A stretch of DNA of 64,000 nt from Deltaproteobacteria bacterium. GTDB taxonomy: Bacteria; Desulfobacterota; DSM-4660; Desulfatiglandales; Desulfatiglandaceae. A program made the translations under genes and the position numbers. Each line of letters begins with the position of its first letter. Position 1 is the stretch's first letter. The notes below the pieces were generated by a model. That model did not search any database and had not been told where the DNA came from. It saw only the letters and a program-made list of their open reading frames with translations. Location: positions 1 to 64,000 of the forward strand of contig JAFDIV010000016.1 in assembly GCA_019307815.1 (NCBI GenBank). The letters are read 5' to 3'. Shown piece by piece: positions 26,955 to 34,728 of this stretch.

Positions 26955-29315
26955 TCAAAACCCTTGATGCTCTGTCCTGCTGATGATCTCTTCTTGATGA
27001 TCAGTATCCAAATCCACGAAATAGTCGCTATACCCCGCCACCCGTACTAGCAAATCCCGGTATTCTTCTGGATGCGCTTGGGCATCCCGCAAAGTCTTTG
27101 TATCGACAATGTTAAACTGAACATGATGGCCGTTTAGGTTGAAATAGGTCCTGATAAGCTGCACCAACTTGTCGAGATCCTCCTCCTTCTCCAAGACGCT
27201 CGGAAGAAACCGCAGGTTCAGAAGGGTTCCTCCTGATCTGACTTGATCCATTTTGCCCAAAGACTTTATCACTGCCGTGGGCCCATTGCGATCAGCCCCC
27301 TGAGAAGGCGAAGTACCGTCAGATATGGGCAGCCCGGCTGGCCTCCCGTTGGCCGAGGCTCCGAGTTTCTTACCAAAATAGATATGGCATGTTGTGGAAA
27401 GCATGTTCAGGTGATACCGACCGTTCTTGGTATTGGGTTTTCCGTCTATCGCCTCAAATAATGAATCATACACCCTCTGCATTATACGATCGGCCCGGTC
27501 ATCATCGTTTCCAAAAAAAGGGGTCTTGTTCTTCAGTCTAAGCCTGAGAGCTTCTTCACCTTCAAAATTGCTGGAAAGTGCTTTCAAGAGATGATCCATG
27601 CTCACAGTCTTCTGTTCGAACACGTGCTTCTTAATGGCCGAAAAGCTGTCGGTTACCGTTCCTATACCACAACATTGTATGTAATTGGTGTTGTACCTTG
27701 GGCCTCCGTCATAATAGTCCTTGCCCTTTGCGATACAATCGGCGATCACCACCGAAAGGAAGGGGGCAGGAACGTTTTCAGCATATACCCTCTCAATATA
27801 GTTGTTTACACGAATCTTCAGATCCACTACATATTCAAGCTGTTTTTCAAAGGCAGAGTAAAGCTCATCAAAGGTATTAAATGACCGGGAATCGCCGGTC
27901 TCTATACCCACCATTTCCCCTGTAAGAGGATCAACCCCATTGTTCAAGGTAATCTCTAATATTTTTGGCACATTGAGATACCCAGTGAGAATATAGGCCT
28001 CTTTCCCGAATGCGCCGGTTTCAATGCATCCGCTGCAACCCCCTTCACGGGCATCTTCCACCGTTTTTCCAGCCCGTAGTTGCTCCAATACCACTTCATC
28101 GGCATTGAACACCGAAGGATAACCGTAGCCCTTTCTGATAACTCGGCAGGCAGCCTTCAGGAACTGATTCGGGGTCTTCCTACTTATCTGCACATTGCTT
28201 TGGGGTTGGAGTAGGTGCAACTCATCAATAACCTCGAGAATAAGATAGGAAAGCTCATTTACGGCATCAGAGCCGTCACGGGAGAGGCCCCCCAGATTGA
28301 TATTTGTGAAATCATTATACGTACCGCTCTCCTCAGCAGTTACTCCCACCTTTGGGGGAGCTGGATGGTTATTTACCTTTATCCAGAAACAGCTAATCAG
28401 CTCCTTGGCCTTGTCTCTGTCGATAGATCCATCTTTCAAGCCTTTCTCGTAAAACGGATAGAGATGCTGATCCAGGTGCCCGGGATTCATTGCATCCCAT
28501 CCGTTAAGTTCCGTAATGGTGCCGAGATGAACAAACCAATACATTTGGAGGGCCTCCCAGAAATCCCTTGGCGCATTAGCAGGGACACGCCAGCAGTTTG
28601 CAGCTATCCGCTTCAGCTCCATTTTTCGCACAGGGTCTTCTTCTAAGGCAGCCAGCTTTTCTGCTAGGTCAGCGTGCCGTTGTGCAAATATTATAGCCGC
28701 GTCGCAGGCGATATCCATGGCCCTCAGCTCTTCCGCCTTATTATATGCCTCCGGATCTTTCAAATAGTCCAGAGAGGAGATGCTTTCCGCGATTTCTCTT
28801 TTAAAATCAAGCATGCCTTTCTTGTATATCGTGCCGTCAAGGGTAGTATGCCCTGGGGCTCGTTGCTCCATGAACTCTGTAAATAGGCCCGCCCTGTACG
28901 CAGACTTCCATGCCTCAGGAACATGATCAAAAATACGGTCACGTATAGACCTGCCCTTCCAGTAGGGAATGACTTTTTCCTCATAGGTTTTTATGTCTTC
29001 CTCCGAGATCTTATATCTGGTCATGGCCCTACTGTTCAGAATTCTGAGGTCCTTGGCTGTATGGCACGTAAGCTCCGGAAATGTTGGAACAGCCTTGGGA
29101 AAAGGCCCACGTTCTCCAACGATCAACTCATCCTTTCCAATATAGATAGTTTTGTGCTCACAAAGATACTTGAAGTTAAGAGCACGAAGAACAGGAGTTG
29201 AATATTTGCCAATGTTCCTTTTGTAAAACTCAGTCACCAAGAGTGCTCGTTCAATGGATATGCACGGTTCGGCCTCCAAACTTGCCTTCCTCAATCTTTC
29301 TATTCTAGCATTCAA
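26955..29315 (-). CDS. hypD: Glycyl radical enzyme, probable trans-4-hydroxy-L-proline dehydratase (HypD)
   Basis: A 786-residue pyruvate-formate-lyase family protein. The thiyl radical Cys is C430 and the general base E432 (GGCSGCIETG); the radical glycine is G761 (RVAGYSDYF). Residues I recall as active-site positions of the Clostridioides difficile HypD (H160, D278, S334, F340, C434, E436, Y450, T645, G765) all fall on identical residues here with a constant shift of four: H156, D274, S330, F336, C430, E432, Y446, T641, G761. That agreement makes this the radical dehydratase that converts trans-4-hydroxy-L-proline to delta1-pyrroline-5-carboxylate, and not a choline, glycerol or propanediol enzyme. 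It lies 5 bases after its activase gene. The name hypD is shared with an unrelated hydrogenase maturation gene. Confidence 0.9.
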   Translation of the reverse strand: MNARIERLRKASLEAEPCISIERALLVTEFYKRNIGKYSTPVLRALNFKYLCEHKTIYIGKDELIVGERGPFPKAVPTFPELTCHTAKDLRILNSRAMTRYKISEEDIKTYEEKVIPYWKGRSIRDRIFDHVPEAWKSAYRAGLFTEFMEQRAPGHTTLDGTIYKKGMLDFKREIAESISSLDYLKDPEAYNKAEELRAMDIACDAAIIFAQRHADLAEKLAALEEDPVRKMELKRIAANCWRVPANAPRDFWEALQMYWFVHLGTITELNGWDAMNPGHLDQHLYPFYEKGLKDGSIDRDKAKELISCFWIKVNNHPAPPKVGVTAEESGTYNDFTNINLGGLSRDGSDAVNELSYLILEVIDELHLLQPQSNVQISRKTPNQFLKAACRVIRKGYGYPSVFNADEVVLEQLRAGKTVEDAREGGCSGCIETGAFGKEAYILTGYLNVPKILEITLNNGVDPLTGEMVGIETGDSRSFNTFDELYSAFEKQLEYVVDLKIRVNNYIERVYAENVPAPFLSVVIADCIAKGKDYYDGGPRYNTNYIQCCGIGTVTDSFSAIKKHVFEQKTVSMDHLLKALSSNFEGEEALRLRLKNKTPFFGNDDDRADRIMQRVYDSLFEAIDGKPNTKNGRYHLNMLSTTCHIYFGKKLGASANGRPAGLPISDGTSPSQGADRNGPTAVIKSLGKMDQVRSGGTLLNLRFLPSVLEKEEDLDKLVQLIRTYFNLNGHHVQFNIVDTKTLRDAQAHPEEYRDLLVRVAGYSDYFVDLDTDHQEEIISRTEHQGF

Positions 29316-29320
29316 GTTAG

Positions 29321-30232
29321 TTACCCTCCTATTTTTATTGGCAATCCTGTCTTTGCCAATCTCTCCGATATGGCCTTGACATGAGATTCGCTGGGAACAT
29401 CAGACCTTGAGAAATGATATTTCATGCCTAGTTTGTTGTATTTATTTCGGCCAGTATCGTGGTATGGTAAAACATGAACATCACAAATATTGGGGAGCTC
29501 TTGGATAAGGGTCGCTATCTGTTCGATATTCTCTTCATCATCATTAATACCGGGAATCAGTGGAATGCGAATCGAGATATTTGTCCCTTCTCCTGCAAGA
29601 TGAATAAGGTTTGAAAGGATTTTTTCATTCGAAACCCCAGTAAACTCTCTGTGTTTTTCGGGATCCATTAACTTGATATCAAAAAGAAAGAGGTCTGTTT
29701 TTTCTGCCACAGCCATGAGTGTATCCAGATCAGCATAACCCGAAGTATCCACAGCGCGATGAATTTCCTTTTCTCCGCAGGCCTCAAGGAGATGAATAAG
29801 AAATTCAGCCTGCATCAAAGGTTCACCGCCCGAAAAGGTTACCCCACCCCCTGAGGTATCAAAAAATGGTACGTCCTTTTCGATCTCCTCCAATATATGG
29901 GAGGTACTTTCAATCTTCCCTATGAACTCCCGCGCCTCGGCAGGGCACACCTTTGCGCAGGTACCGCACTCCTTGCAAAGAGAAGGCGCTGACACGAACC
30001 CTTCGGGCGTAGGTGTAATGGCACCATTTGGGCAAGCAGCCATGCACTCCCCACATCCAATACACAAGTCTTTGCGGTAAATCAAGTGCGGCTTAGTGGA
30101 AATCCCCTCGGGGTTGTGGCACCACCGACAGGACAAAGGACACCCCTTCAGAAAAACAGTTGTTCTGATTCCAGGGCCATCGTGAATAGCATATTTCTTA
30201 ATATCGAAAATGAGTCCTTTATCGCCACACAT
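29321..30232 (-). CDS. hypE: Glycyl radical enzyme-activating protein (radical SAM), HypE-type
   Basis: A 303-residue radical SAM protein. The SAM cluster motif is C31-x3-C35-x2-C38 (CPLSCRWC), followed by two ferredoxin-type clusters (CIGCGECMAACP and CKECGTCAKVCP), the layout of activases for dehydratase-type glycyl radical enzymes. FSGGEP and other SAM-binding segments follow. It installs the radical on the glycine of the enzyme encoded 5 bases downstream. The operon appears to start here, after the terminator of the upstream ProRS-like gene. Both proteins require anaerobic conditions. Confidence 0.92.
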   Translation of the reverse strand: MCGDKGLIFDIKKYAIHDGPGIRTTVFLKGCPLSCRWCHNPEGISTKPHLIYRKDLCIGCGECMAACPNGAITPTPEGFVSAPSLCKECGTCAKVCPAEAREFIGKIESTSHILEEIEKDVPFFDTSGGGVTFSGGEPLMQAEFLIHLLEACGEKEIHRAVDTSGYADLDTLMAVAEKTDLFLFDIKLMDPEKHREFTGVSNEKILSNLIHLAGEGTNISIRIPLIPGINDDEENIEQIATLIQELPNICDVHVLPYHDTGRNKYNKLGMKYHFSRSDVPSESHVKAISERLAKTGLPIKIGG

Positions 30233-30275
30233 ACATGAGGAGCCTTGTCACCTCTAGCTTATAATTACACATTAT

Positions 30276-30305
30276 ATTTTACACCATCTCAATAATTGGA
30301 CCAAT
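30276..30305 (-). promoter_or_regulatory. Candidate promoter and palindromic operator of the hypE-hypD operon
   Basis: On the minus strand, TTGGTC (complement of 30299-30304), a 17-base spacer and TAAAAT (complement of 30276-30281) form a plausible sigma-70 promoter. A perfect palindrome, ATTGG-N-CCAAT, at 30295-30305 covers its -35 element and is a candidate repressor site. It differs from the AATGGT-N3-ACCATT sites, so a different regulator is likely. Confidence 0.45.
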
Positions 30306-30318
30306 AAAAACTACTAAT

Positions 30319-30368
30319 GAAAAGGCCGGCTCATCCTACTGGCAGTCATAATACATTCATGAGCCAGC
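30319..30368 (-). terminator. Rho-independent terminator of the ProRS-like gene
   Basis: Read on the minus strand, an 11-base arm (GGCTGGCTCAT, complement of 30359-30368 region) pairs with ATGAGCCGGCC (complement of 30324-30334) with one wobble, across a 24-base loop, followed by TTTTC. It lies between the stop codon of the ProRS-like gene at 30393 and the hypE promoter, so the hypE operon is separately transcribed. Confidence 0.7.
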
Positions 30369-30392
30369 CAATTCCTTTAACAATACATGCAA

Positions 30393-32135
30393 CTATTGCG
30401 TGTAGTTTGTCTTCAGATCCAGATATCCAAGCTTTTTCAATAGTTCCTCGTACGTAATAAGTTCCTTCTCCTTGCTGCCTCGGAGTTTTACTTCTATTCT
30501 CCGCTCACTTAGTGTGCGCTTGCTGATGGTCAAACGTACTGGCATACCTAAAAGGTCTGCATCATCGAATTTTTCTCCTGCTCGCACATCCCTGTCATCA
30601 AATAGGACTTCTACGTTTGCGTCAAGAAGCTTCCGATACAAGCCTTCCGCCTCCTCCCTTACGTGCTCGTCCTCAAGGTTCAATGCGATCAAATGAACTT
30701 GGAAGGGGGCCACTGGTATAGGCCAGATGATCCCAAACTCATCATGGCTTTGTTCGACAATACTGGCCATCATCCTACTTATCCCGATGGAGTAATATCC
30801 CATGACAAAAGGCCTGGGTTTTCCTTGACTATCAATGTAAGTCCAATTCTTTCGGCTTTCTTGCCCTGGCTTCTGGCCTAGCATCGCAAGCCGACCAACC
30901 GAAACACCCCTGGCTTGTCTCAATATGCCATTATCGCATCTTGGACAGAAATGCCCTTCCCTCGCCAGCTTGAAATCACCGAACAGAGGAAGGGGCAAAT
31001 CACGGCCGAAATTGACATTGATCATATGGTAATCCGTCCGATTAGCTCCGCACTCGAAATTGATACGGTTCTTGGTGTATTCATCTGCAAGAACGGTCAC
31101 CTCCTCGGGTAGGCCGATGGGGCCCGCGTACCCCACTTCCGCACCGGTCAATTCCTTTACAACCTCGGGGGAGGCAAGTGTCAGATCCCTACAGCCAAGG
31201 AATCTCTTCACCTTATTTTCGTTAACCTCACAATCCCCTCGCACCATGACCGCTACCACCCTATCGTCTGCCTGAAACAGCATGGTCTTGGTGGTCTTCC
31301 ATACCGGGATGTTAAGAAATTCGGCTAATGCTTCTACCCCTATCAGTCCTTTCCCGTAGACCTCTGTCATTTCCATGGGACTTTCACTAGGTTCTTGGGG
31401 GTAGAGTTTCAGGCGTGATTCTGCCTTTCCTTCTGTTGCTGCATAAGTACAGGCATCGCAGTAAAGAAATACATCTTCACCAGTATCGGTCAATATAATG
31501 AACTCATAACATCCTCTATCATCAACTAATCCCGCATCAGCTTCCACATATTTGTATTCGATGCCGATCCGGTTGAATATGTTCTCGTAGGCATCACGGA
31601 CCGCAAAATAAGAAACATTCGCTTCAGTTTCGTCTATATCAAAGCTGTATGCATCAGCGGAAATGAATTCTCTCGCCCTAATCAATCCAAAACGCGGCCG
31701 TTTATTGTCACAAAACTTTGTGCCAATCTGAAAGACCCTCTTTGGCAGTTGCTTGTATGAGGATATTTCTTTTCCGATAAGATCCGCGACCATATTCTGA
31801 TAAGGCCAGCCCAAGCAGAGTCTGCTTCCTCTGCAATCTCTGAATTCAAAGATCCCTTCTAGGGCATCATGCGAGCCAGGTGTTTCATCTTCAGTGAAGA
31901 AATACTTGGGCTGAAGGGCGGGCATTAACAATTCCTCAAACCCGGCCCTCACCATCTCTCCTCTAACAATCTGGGAGATCTTATTCAGAGAGCGTACGAG
32001 AAAGGGCATGTATGCGTATATGCCGGCAGATATTTGTTTGATGTACCCGCCACGGAGCATAAGTCGATATGACTCCATCTGTGCATCTTTTGGAACTTCT
32101 CTCAGAGTTTTTCCTGTGTGTTTCGATAGCCTCAT
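30393..32135 (-). CDS. Prolyl-tRNA synthetase paralogue with degenerate aminoacylation site
   Basis: A 580-residue protein with full-length bacterial ProRS architecture: class II catalytic core, INS editing domain (about 225-385), CxxC site (C397, C400), motif 3 and anticodon-binding domain (about 475-570). Key core positions differ from canonical ProRS. The proline-binding loop PTHEE is WPYQN (110-114). Motif 2 KFRDE is KFCDN, so the ATP-contacting arginine is C142. MKDAYSF is SADAYSF. The pocket segment HIFQLGTKYS is RLAMLGQKPG (415-424), and GCYGIGVSR is GYYSIGISR (Y447). The INS lysine (K283) and histidine (H370) and the anticodon domain are kept. It is therefore unlikely to be the housekeeping ProRS. 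A trans-editing or non-tRNA ligase role linked to hydroxyproline is possible. No clear ribosome site precedes the ATG. Confidence 0.85.
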   Translation of the reverse strand: MRLSKHTGKTLREVPKDAQMESYRLMLRGGYIKQISAGIYAYMPFLVRSLNKISQIVRGEMVRAGFEELLMPALQPKYFFTEDETPGSHDALEGIFEFRDCRGSRLCLGWPYQNMVADLIGKEISSYKQLPKRVFQIGTKFCDNKRPRFGLIRAREFISADAYSFDIDETEANVSYFAVRDAYENIFNRIGIEYKYVEADAGLVDDRGCYEFIILTDTGEDVFLYCDACTYAATEGKAESRLKLYPQEPSESPMEMTEVYGKGLIGVEALAEFLNIPVWKTTKTMLFQADDRVVAVMVRGDCEVNENKVKRFLGCRDLTLASPEVVKELTGAEVGYAGPIGLPEEVTVLADEYTKNRINFECGANRTDYHMINVNFGRDLPLPLFGDFKLAREGHFCPRCDNGILRQARGVSVGRLAMLGQKPGQESRKNWTYIDSQGKPRPFVMGYYSIGISRMMASIVEQSHDEFGIIWPIPVAPFQVHLIALNLEDEHVREEAEGLYRKLLDANVEVLFDDRDVRAGEKFDDADLLGMPVRLTISKRTLSERRIEVKLRGSKEKELITYEELLKKLGYLDLKTNYTQ

Positions 32136-32211
32136 AGCTATGAATTAAGGACGTTATTTCTGGTCAGAATAGTAGTAGCTGCGGGCGACGTACCTGTTCT
32201 TATACTCCTCA

Positions 32212-32409
32212 TCACCCACCTGCAACCATTGGTATCAGGATCACTTCGGCATTGTCAGGAATAAGGGTGGACTCGAATTTGGGCCTTGAAATGAGCCGGC
32301 CGTTAAGCCGAACCACTGCATATGTATGGCCATCTTCCCTTTCTGCAAGTAGGGAGGCAATGGTCATTCCTTCATACCAAGGAACCTGCTCGTCACCAAC
32401 CTTTATCAC
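32212..32409 (-). CDS. ThiS/MoaD-family sulfur carrier protein (second copy)
   Basis: A 65-residue beta-grasp sulfur carrier ending in Gly-Gly (MVAGG), the site of thiocarboxylation. It starts with a GTG that overlaps the AOR stop codon (GTGA), so it is translationally coupled to the second AOR gene, and a role in pterin cofactor supply for that AOR is more likely than thiamine synthesis. It parallels the AOR/MoaD-like pair at 8723-10915, although the order and spacing differ. Confidence 0.78.
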   Translation of the reverse strand: MIKVGDEQVPWYEGMTIASLLAEREDGHTYAVVRLNGRLISRPKFESTLIPDNAEVILIPMVAGG

Positions 32410-34550
32410 GACTCCACGCCGTTTGCCCTCAGTACTTCCAGGACTTCTGGAAAGTCAATACCCAGTCGTTTCACTGTCTTTAGGGTGGGAATCCCATCCT
32501 TGGTCCATCCGCGCCTTTCATAGACCGCATCTTTAAGGCGCTCATATTGTTCTTCCCTGAACTTGCGAAGGATGGCCAACTTTTCGGCGGTTTCTTTGCC
32601 GGTAATATCAACACCGTACTTCTCAACAAGCTGCTTATCATATCTATCCTGCCGTGATTCGTATTCTTCAACAGTTACCGGTCCCATGGCCCTATAAGGG
32701 ACAGAATCGTGTTCTCTCCGGCCGTAGCCCATCCTGAGGTTGAAGATCCGCTGGAAATTGTACACGGCCTCACTCATTCTTATAAGATCATCAGGGGTCA
32801 CGTTCCTCCCGGTAACAGCACGAAAGTAATCCGCATACCACTGCACATGCTTCATGACCTTGGCAGGCTCAGGAGTTTCCTTGTTGTCCTCGGGGACAAT
32901 GTCGTTCCAAGGCAGTTTGCACAGGCCACAGAGGCCGAACCAGGTGCGGAACATGGGGAACCAGTGAAGGGCCTCTGCCTTTTGTTCAAATGTTGGCATA
33001 TAGTTATGTACCATATCCAGGAAAATGAGCCAGGCCTCGTCATGCTGGGGGCCCTTGAGGGCAAGGCCGTATCCACCCTGCTGGGCCAGGGATTCCTTTG
33101 TCATGTATTCTGAAAATTCCAGGCCCTTGGATTCCATCCCAATATCATTCATGACGTTCGGATCCGCACCATATTCCTTTTCAAAGATTTCCTTCATCCT
33201 TCGCACACCTTGGCCCACAATGGCACCAAAACCTTCGCCTCTGGCCATCTGGTGTAATAATTCTAGTGCGCTGAGCCGGTTCCCAAAGCTTAGATCCATA
33301 CCGCCGGTGTGCTCTTTGGTGATCAGGCCCAGTTCAAAACATTCCATGGCAAAGGCAATGGAGGTTCCCACGGAGATGGTGTCCAGGCCATAGGCATCGC
33401 AGTAAAAGTTCATCTCAAGGATGGTAAAAGGATCGAATACCCCGATATTGGAACCGCAGCCTGCGATGGTTTCATATTCAGGGCCGTCCACAAACACCTT
33501 TTGTCCCTTATAAGGGCCGGTCATGGGCACGAAGTCTTTGACCCCGTGGGCGCATGCCACGGCACATCCCTTCCAGCAGCCGTCAAATCCTGGATCAAAC
33601 AGGTGCTGATACACCTCCCGCCCAATGTTATTTGCGCCGGGGTGCTGGCCGTAGCGGAAGTTATGGGTAGGCAATAGATCAAAGTCATTCATGATGGGCA
33701 CCAGGTGGGTGGTCCCAATTCTTGCCATTTCATTCTGTTTGGGATCCAGCTCCCTTATCTCTCGAGAATAGGCCTTGGAAACAGCCTTCAGCGCCTCCTT
33801 ATCAGCCGGATGGTTGGTATCCAAGGTGACCGACGAGTCCCAGCGAGCCACGATTGCCTTTATTCCCTTATCTGCAAAGACAGTCCCGATTCCACCCCGT
33901 CCGGCCTGTTTGTACCTCACCCTCTTGCGCTTCACATCATACCATGTGAAATTCAGGCACCCGATCAAGGTATGCCTTGCCCCAGGGCCGGTAGATACGA
34001 CCGAAATATCCTGCTTCTTCCCATCGGCAAAAAAATCCGTGAGTACCGCCGATAGGCTGTAAGAATCATCCGGAAGCCCGGGTATCTCAAGGATCTGTAT
34101 CTTTTGCTCAATGCCGTCAATCAAAATTACCGTGTCTCCAAGGCCCTTTCCCACCACCTCCAGGGCATCAAATCCCGAAAACTTCAGATAGGGGCCGAAG
34201 TAACCGCCCACATTGGAATCCATGACCGACCCTGTGGTGGGAGAGATGGTGGTGACAATGCTTTTCCCTGATCCTGGAAAGGTAGGGGTCCCTCCCAAAG
34301 GACCCGAGGCAATGCAAATGGCATTTTCAGGGTCATTCCATTTGGTCTTGCCCCTCACTGCATTCCACAGAAGCCAAAGGTCAAAGCCCTTCCCTCCCAC
34401 AAAGACCTCTTTCATCTTTTCAGATACTGGTTTAATGGAAATATCCTGTCTAGAAAGATCGATACAGAGAGTCTGATTAGCATATCCCCGCTCAATCTCA
34501 GGGCGTTTATATGTAGTGGTCTTGATTTCTTTAGTATTGAGTTCAACCAT
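32406..34550 (-). CDS. Aldehyde:ferredoxin oxidoreductase family protein (second copy)
   Basis: A 714-residue AOR family protein, about 100 residues longer than the first copy. The pterin domain (VFVGGKGFDLWLL, then ASGPLGGTPTFPGSG) and a cluster motif spaced C325-x3-C329-x3-C333 (CWKGCAVAC) are clear, with a C-terminal cysteine pair (LCGLCKLPWN). This spacing and length mark a different AOR subgroup from the first copy, so a different aldehyde or even a non-aldehyde substrate is possible. AGGAGG lies about 8 bases upstream of the ATG. The 178-base gap 34551-34728 before it holds its candidate leader and a weak hairpin (GTTCC-N8-GGAAC) after the preceding gene. Confidence 0.9.
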   Translation of the reverse strand: MVELNTKEIKTTTYKRPEIERGYANQTLCIDLSRQDISIKPVSEKMKEVFVGGKGFDLWLLWNAVRGKTKWNDPENAICIASGPLGGTPTFPGSGKSIVTTISPTTGSVMDSNVGGYFGPYLKFSGFDALEVVGKGLGDTVILIDGIEQKIQILEIPGLPDDSYSLSAVLTDFFADGKKQDISVVSTGPGARHTLIGCLNFTWYDVKRKRVRYKQAGRGGIGTVFADKGIKAIVARWDSSVTLDTNHPADKEALKAVSKAYSREIRELDPKQNEMARIGTTHLVPIMNDFDLLPTHNFRYGQHPGANNIGREVYQHLFDPGFDGCWKGCAVACAHGVKDFVPMTGPYKGQKVFVDGPEYETIAGCGSNIGVFDPFTILEMNFYCDAYGLDTISVGTSIAFAMECFELGLITKEHTGGMDLSFGNRLSALELLHQMARGEGFGAIVGQGVRRMKEIFEKEYGADPNVMNDIGMESKGLEFSEYMTKESLAQQGGYGLALKGPQHDEAWLIFLDMVHNYMPTFEQKAEALHWFPMFRTWFGLCGLCKLPWNDIVPEDNKETPEPAKVMKHVQWYADYFRAVTGRNVTPDDLIRMSEAVYNFQRIFNLRMGYGRREHDSVPYRAMGPVTVEEYESRQDRYDKQLVEKYGVDITGKETAEKLAILRKFREEQYERLKDAVYERRGWTKDGIPTLKTVKRLGIDFPEVLEVLRANGVES

Positions 34551-34728
34551 TTTCCTATCCTCCTAGTTCAACATGCTCTCAACGAATTTGGATCCACAAA
34601 TATAGTTTTCTTTCTCCCGCAAGGCTATACTATAATATTATCCCGAGGAATTATTCGAAGGAACATTAAATCTGTGGGCGTTTACGACCAAGAGATTTCT
34701 CGTTCCGCTACAGTGGAACCCGAAATGA

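Noticed and set aside
26955-29315. Annotation as pyruvate formate-lyase, choline trimethylamine-lyase or glycerol dehydratase
   Set aside because: There is no adjacent double-cysteine PFL motif, and the residue set matches hydroxyproline dehydratase at every position I could compare.
30393-32135. Annotation as the ordinary housekeeping prolyl-tRNA synthetase
   Set aside because: Overall similarity invites this call, but the proline loop, the motif 2 arginine and several pocket residues are replaced.
32212-32409. Thiamine-pathway ThiS
   Set aside because: No thiamine genes are nearby and the start overlaps the AOR stop codon, so a pterin cofactor role is more likely.
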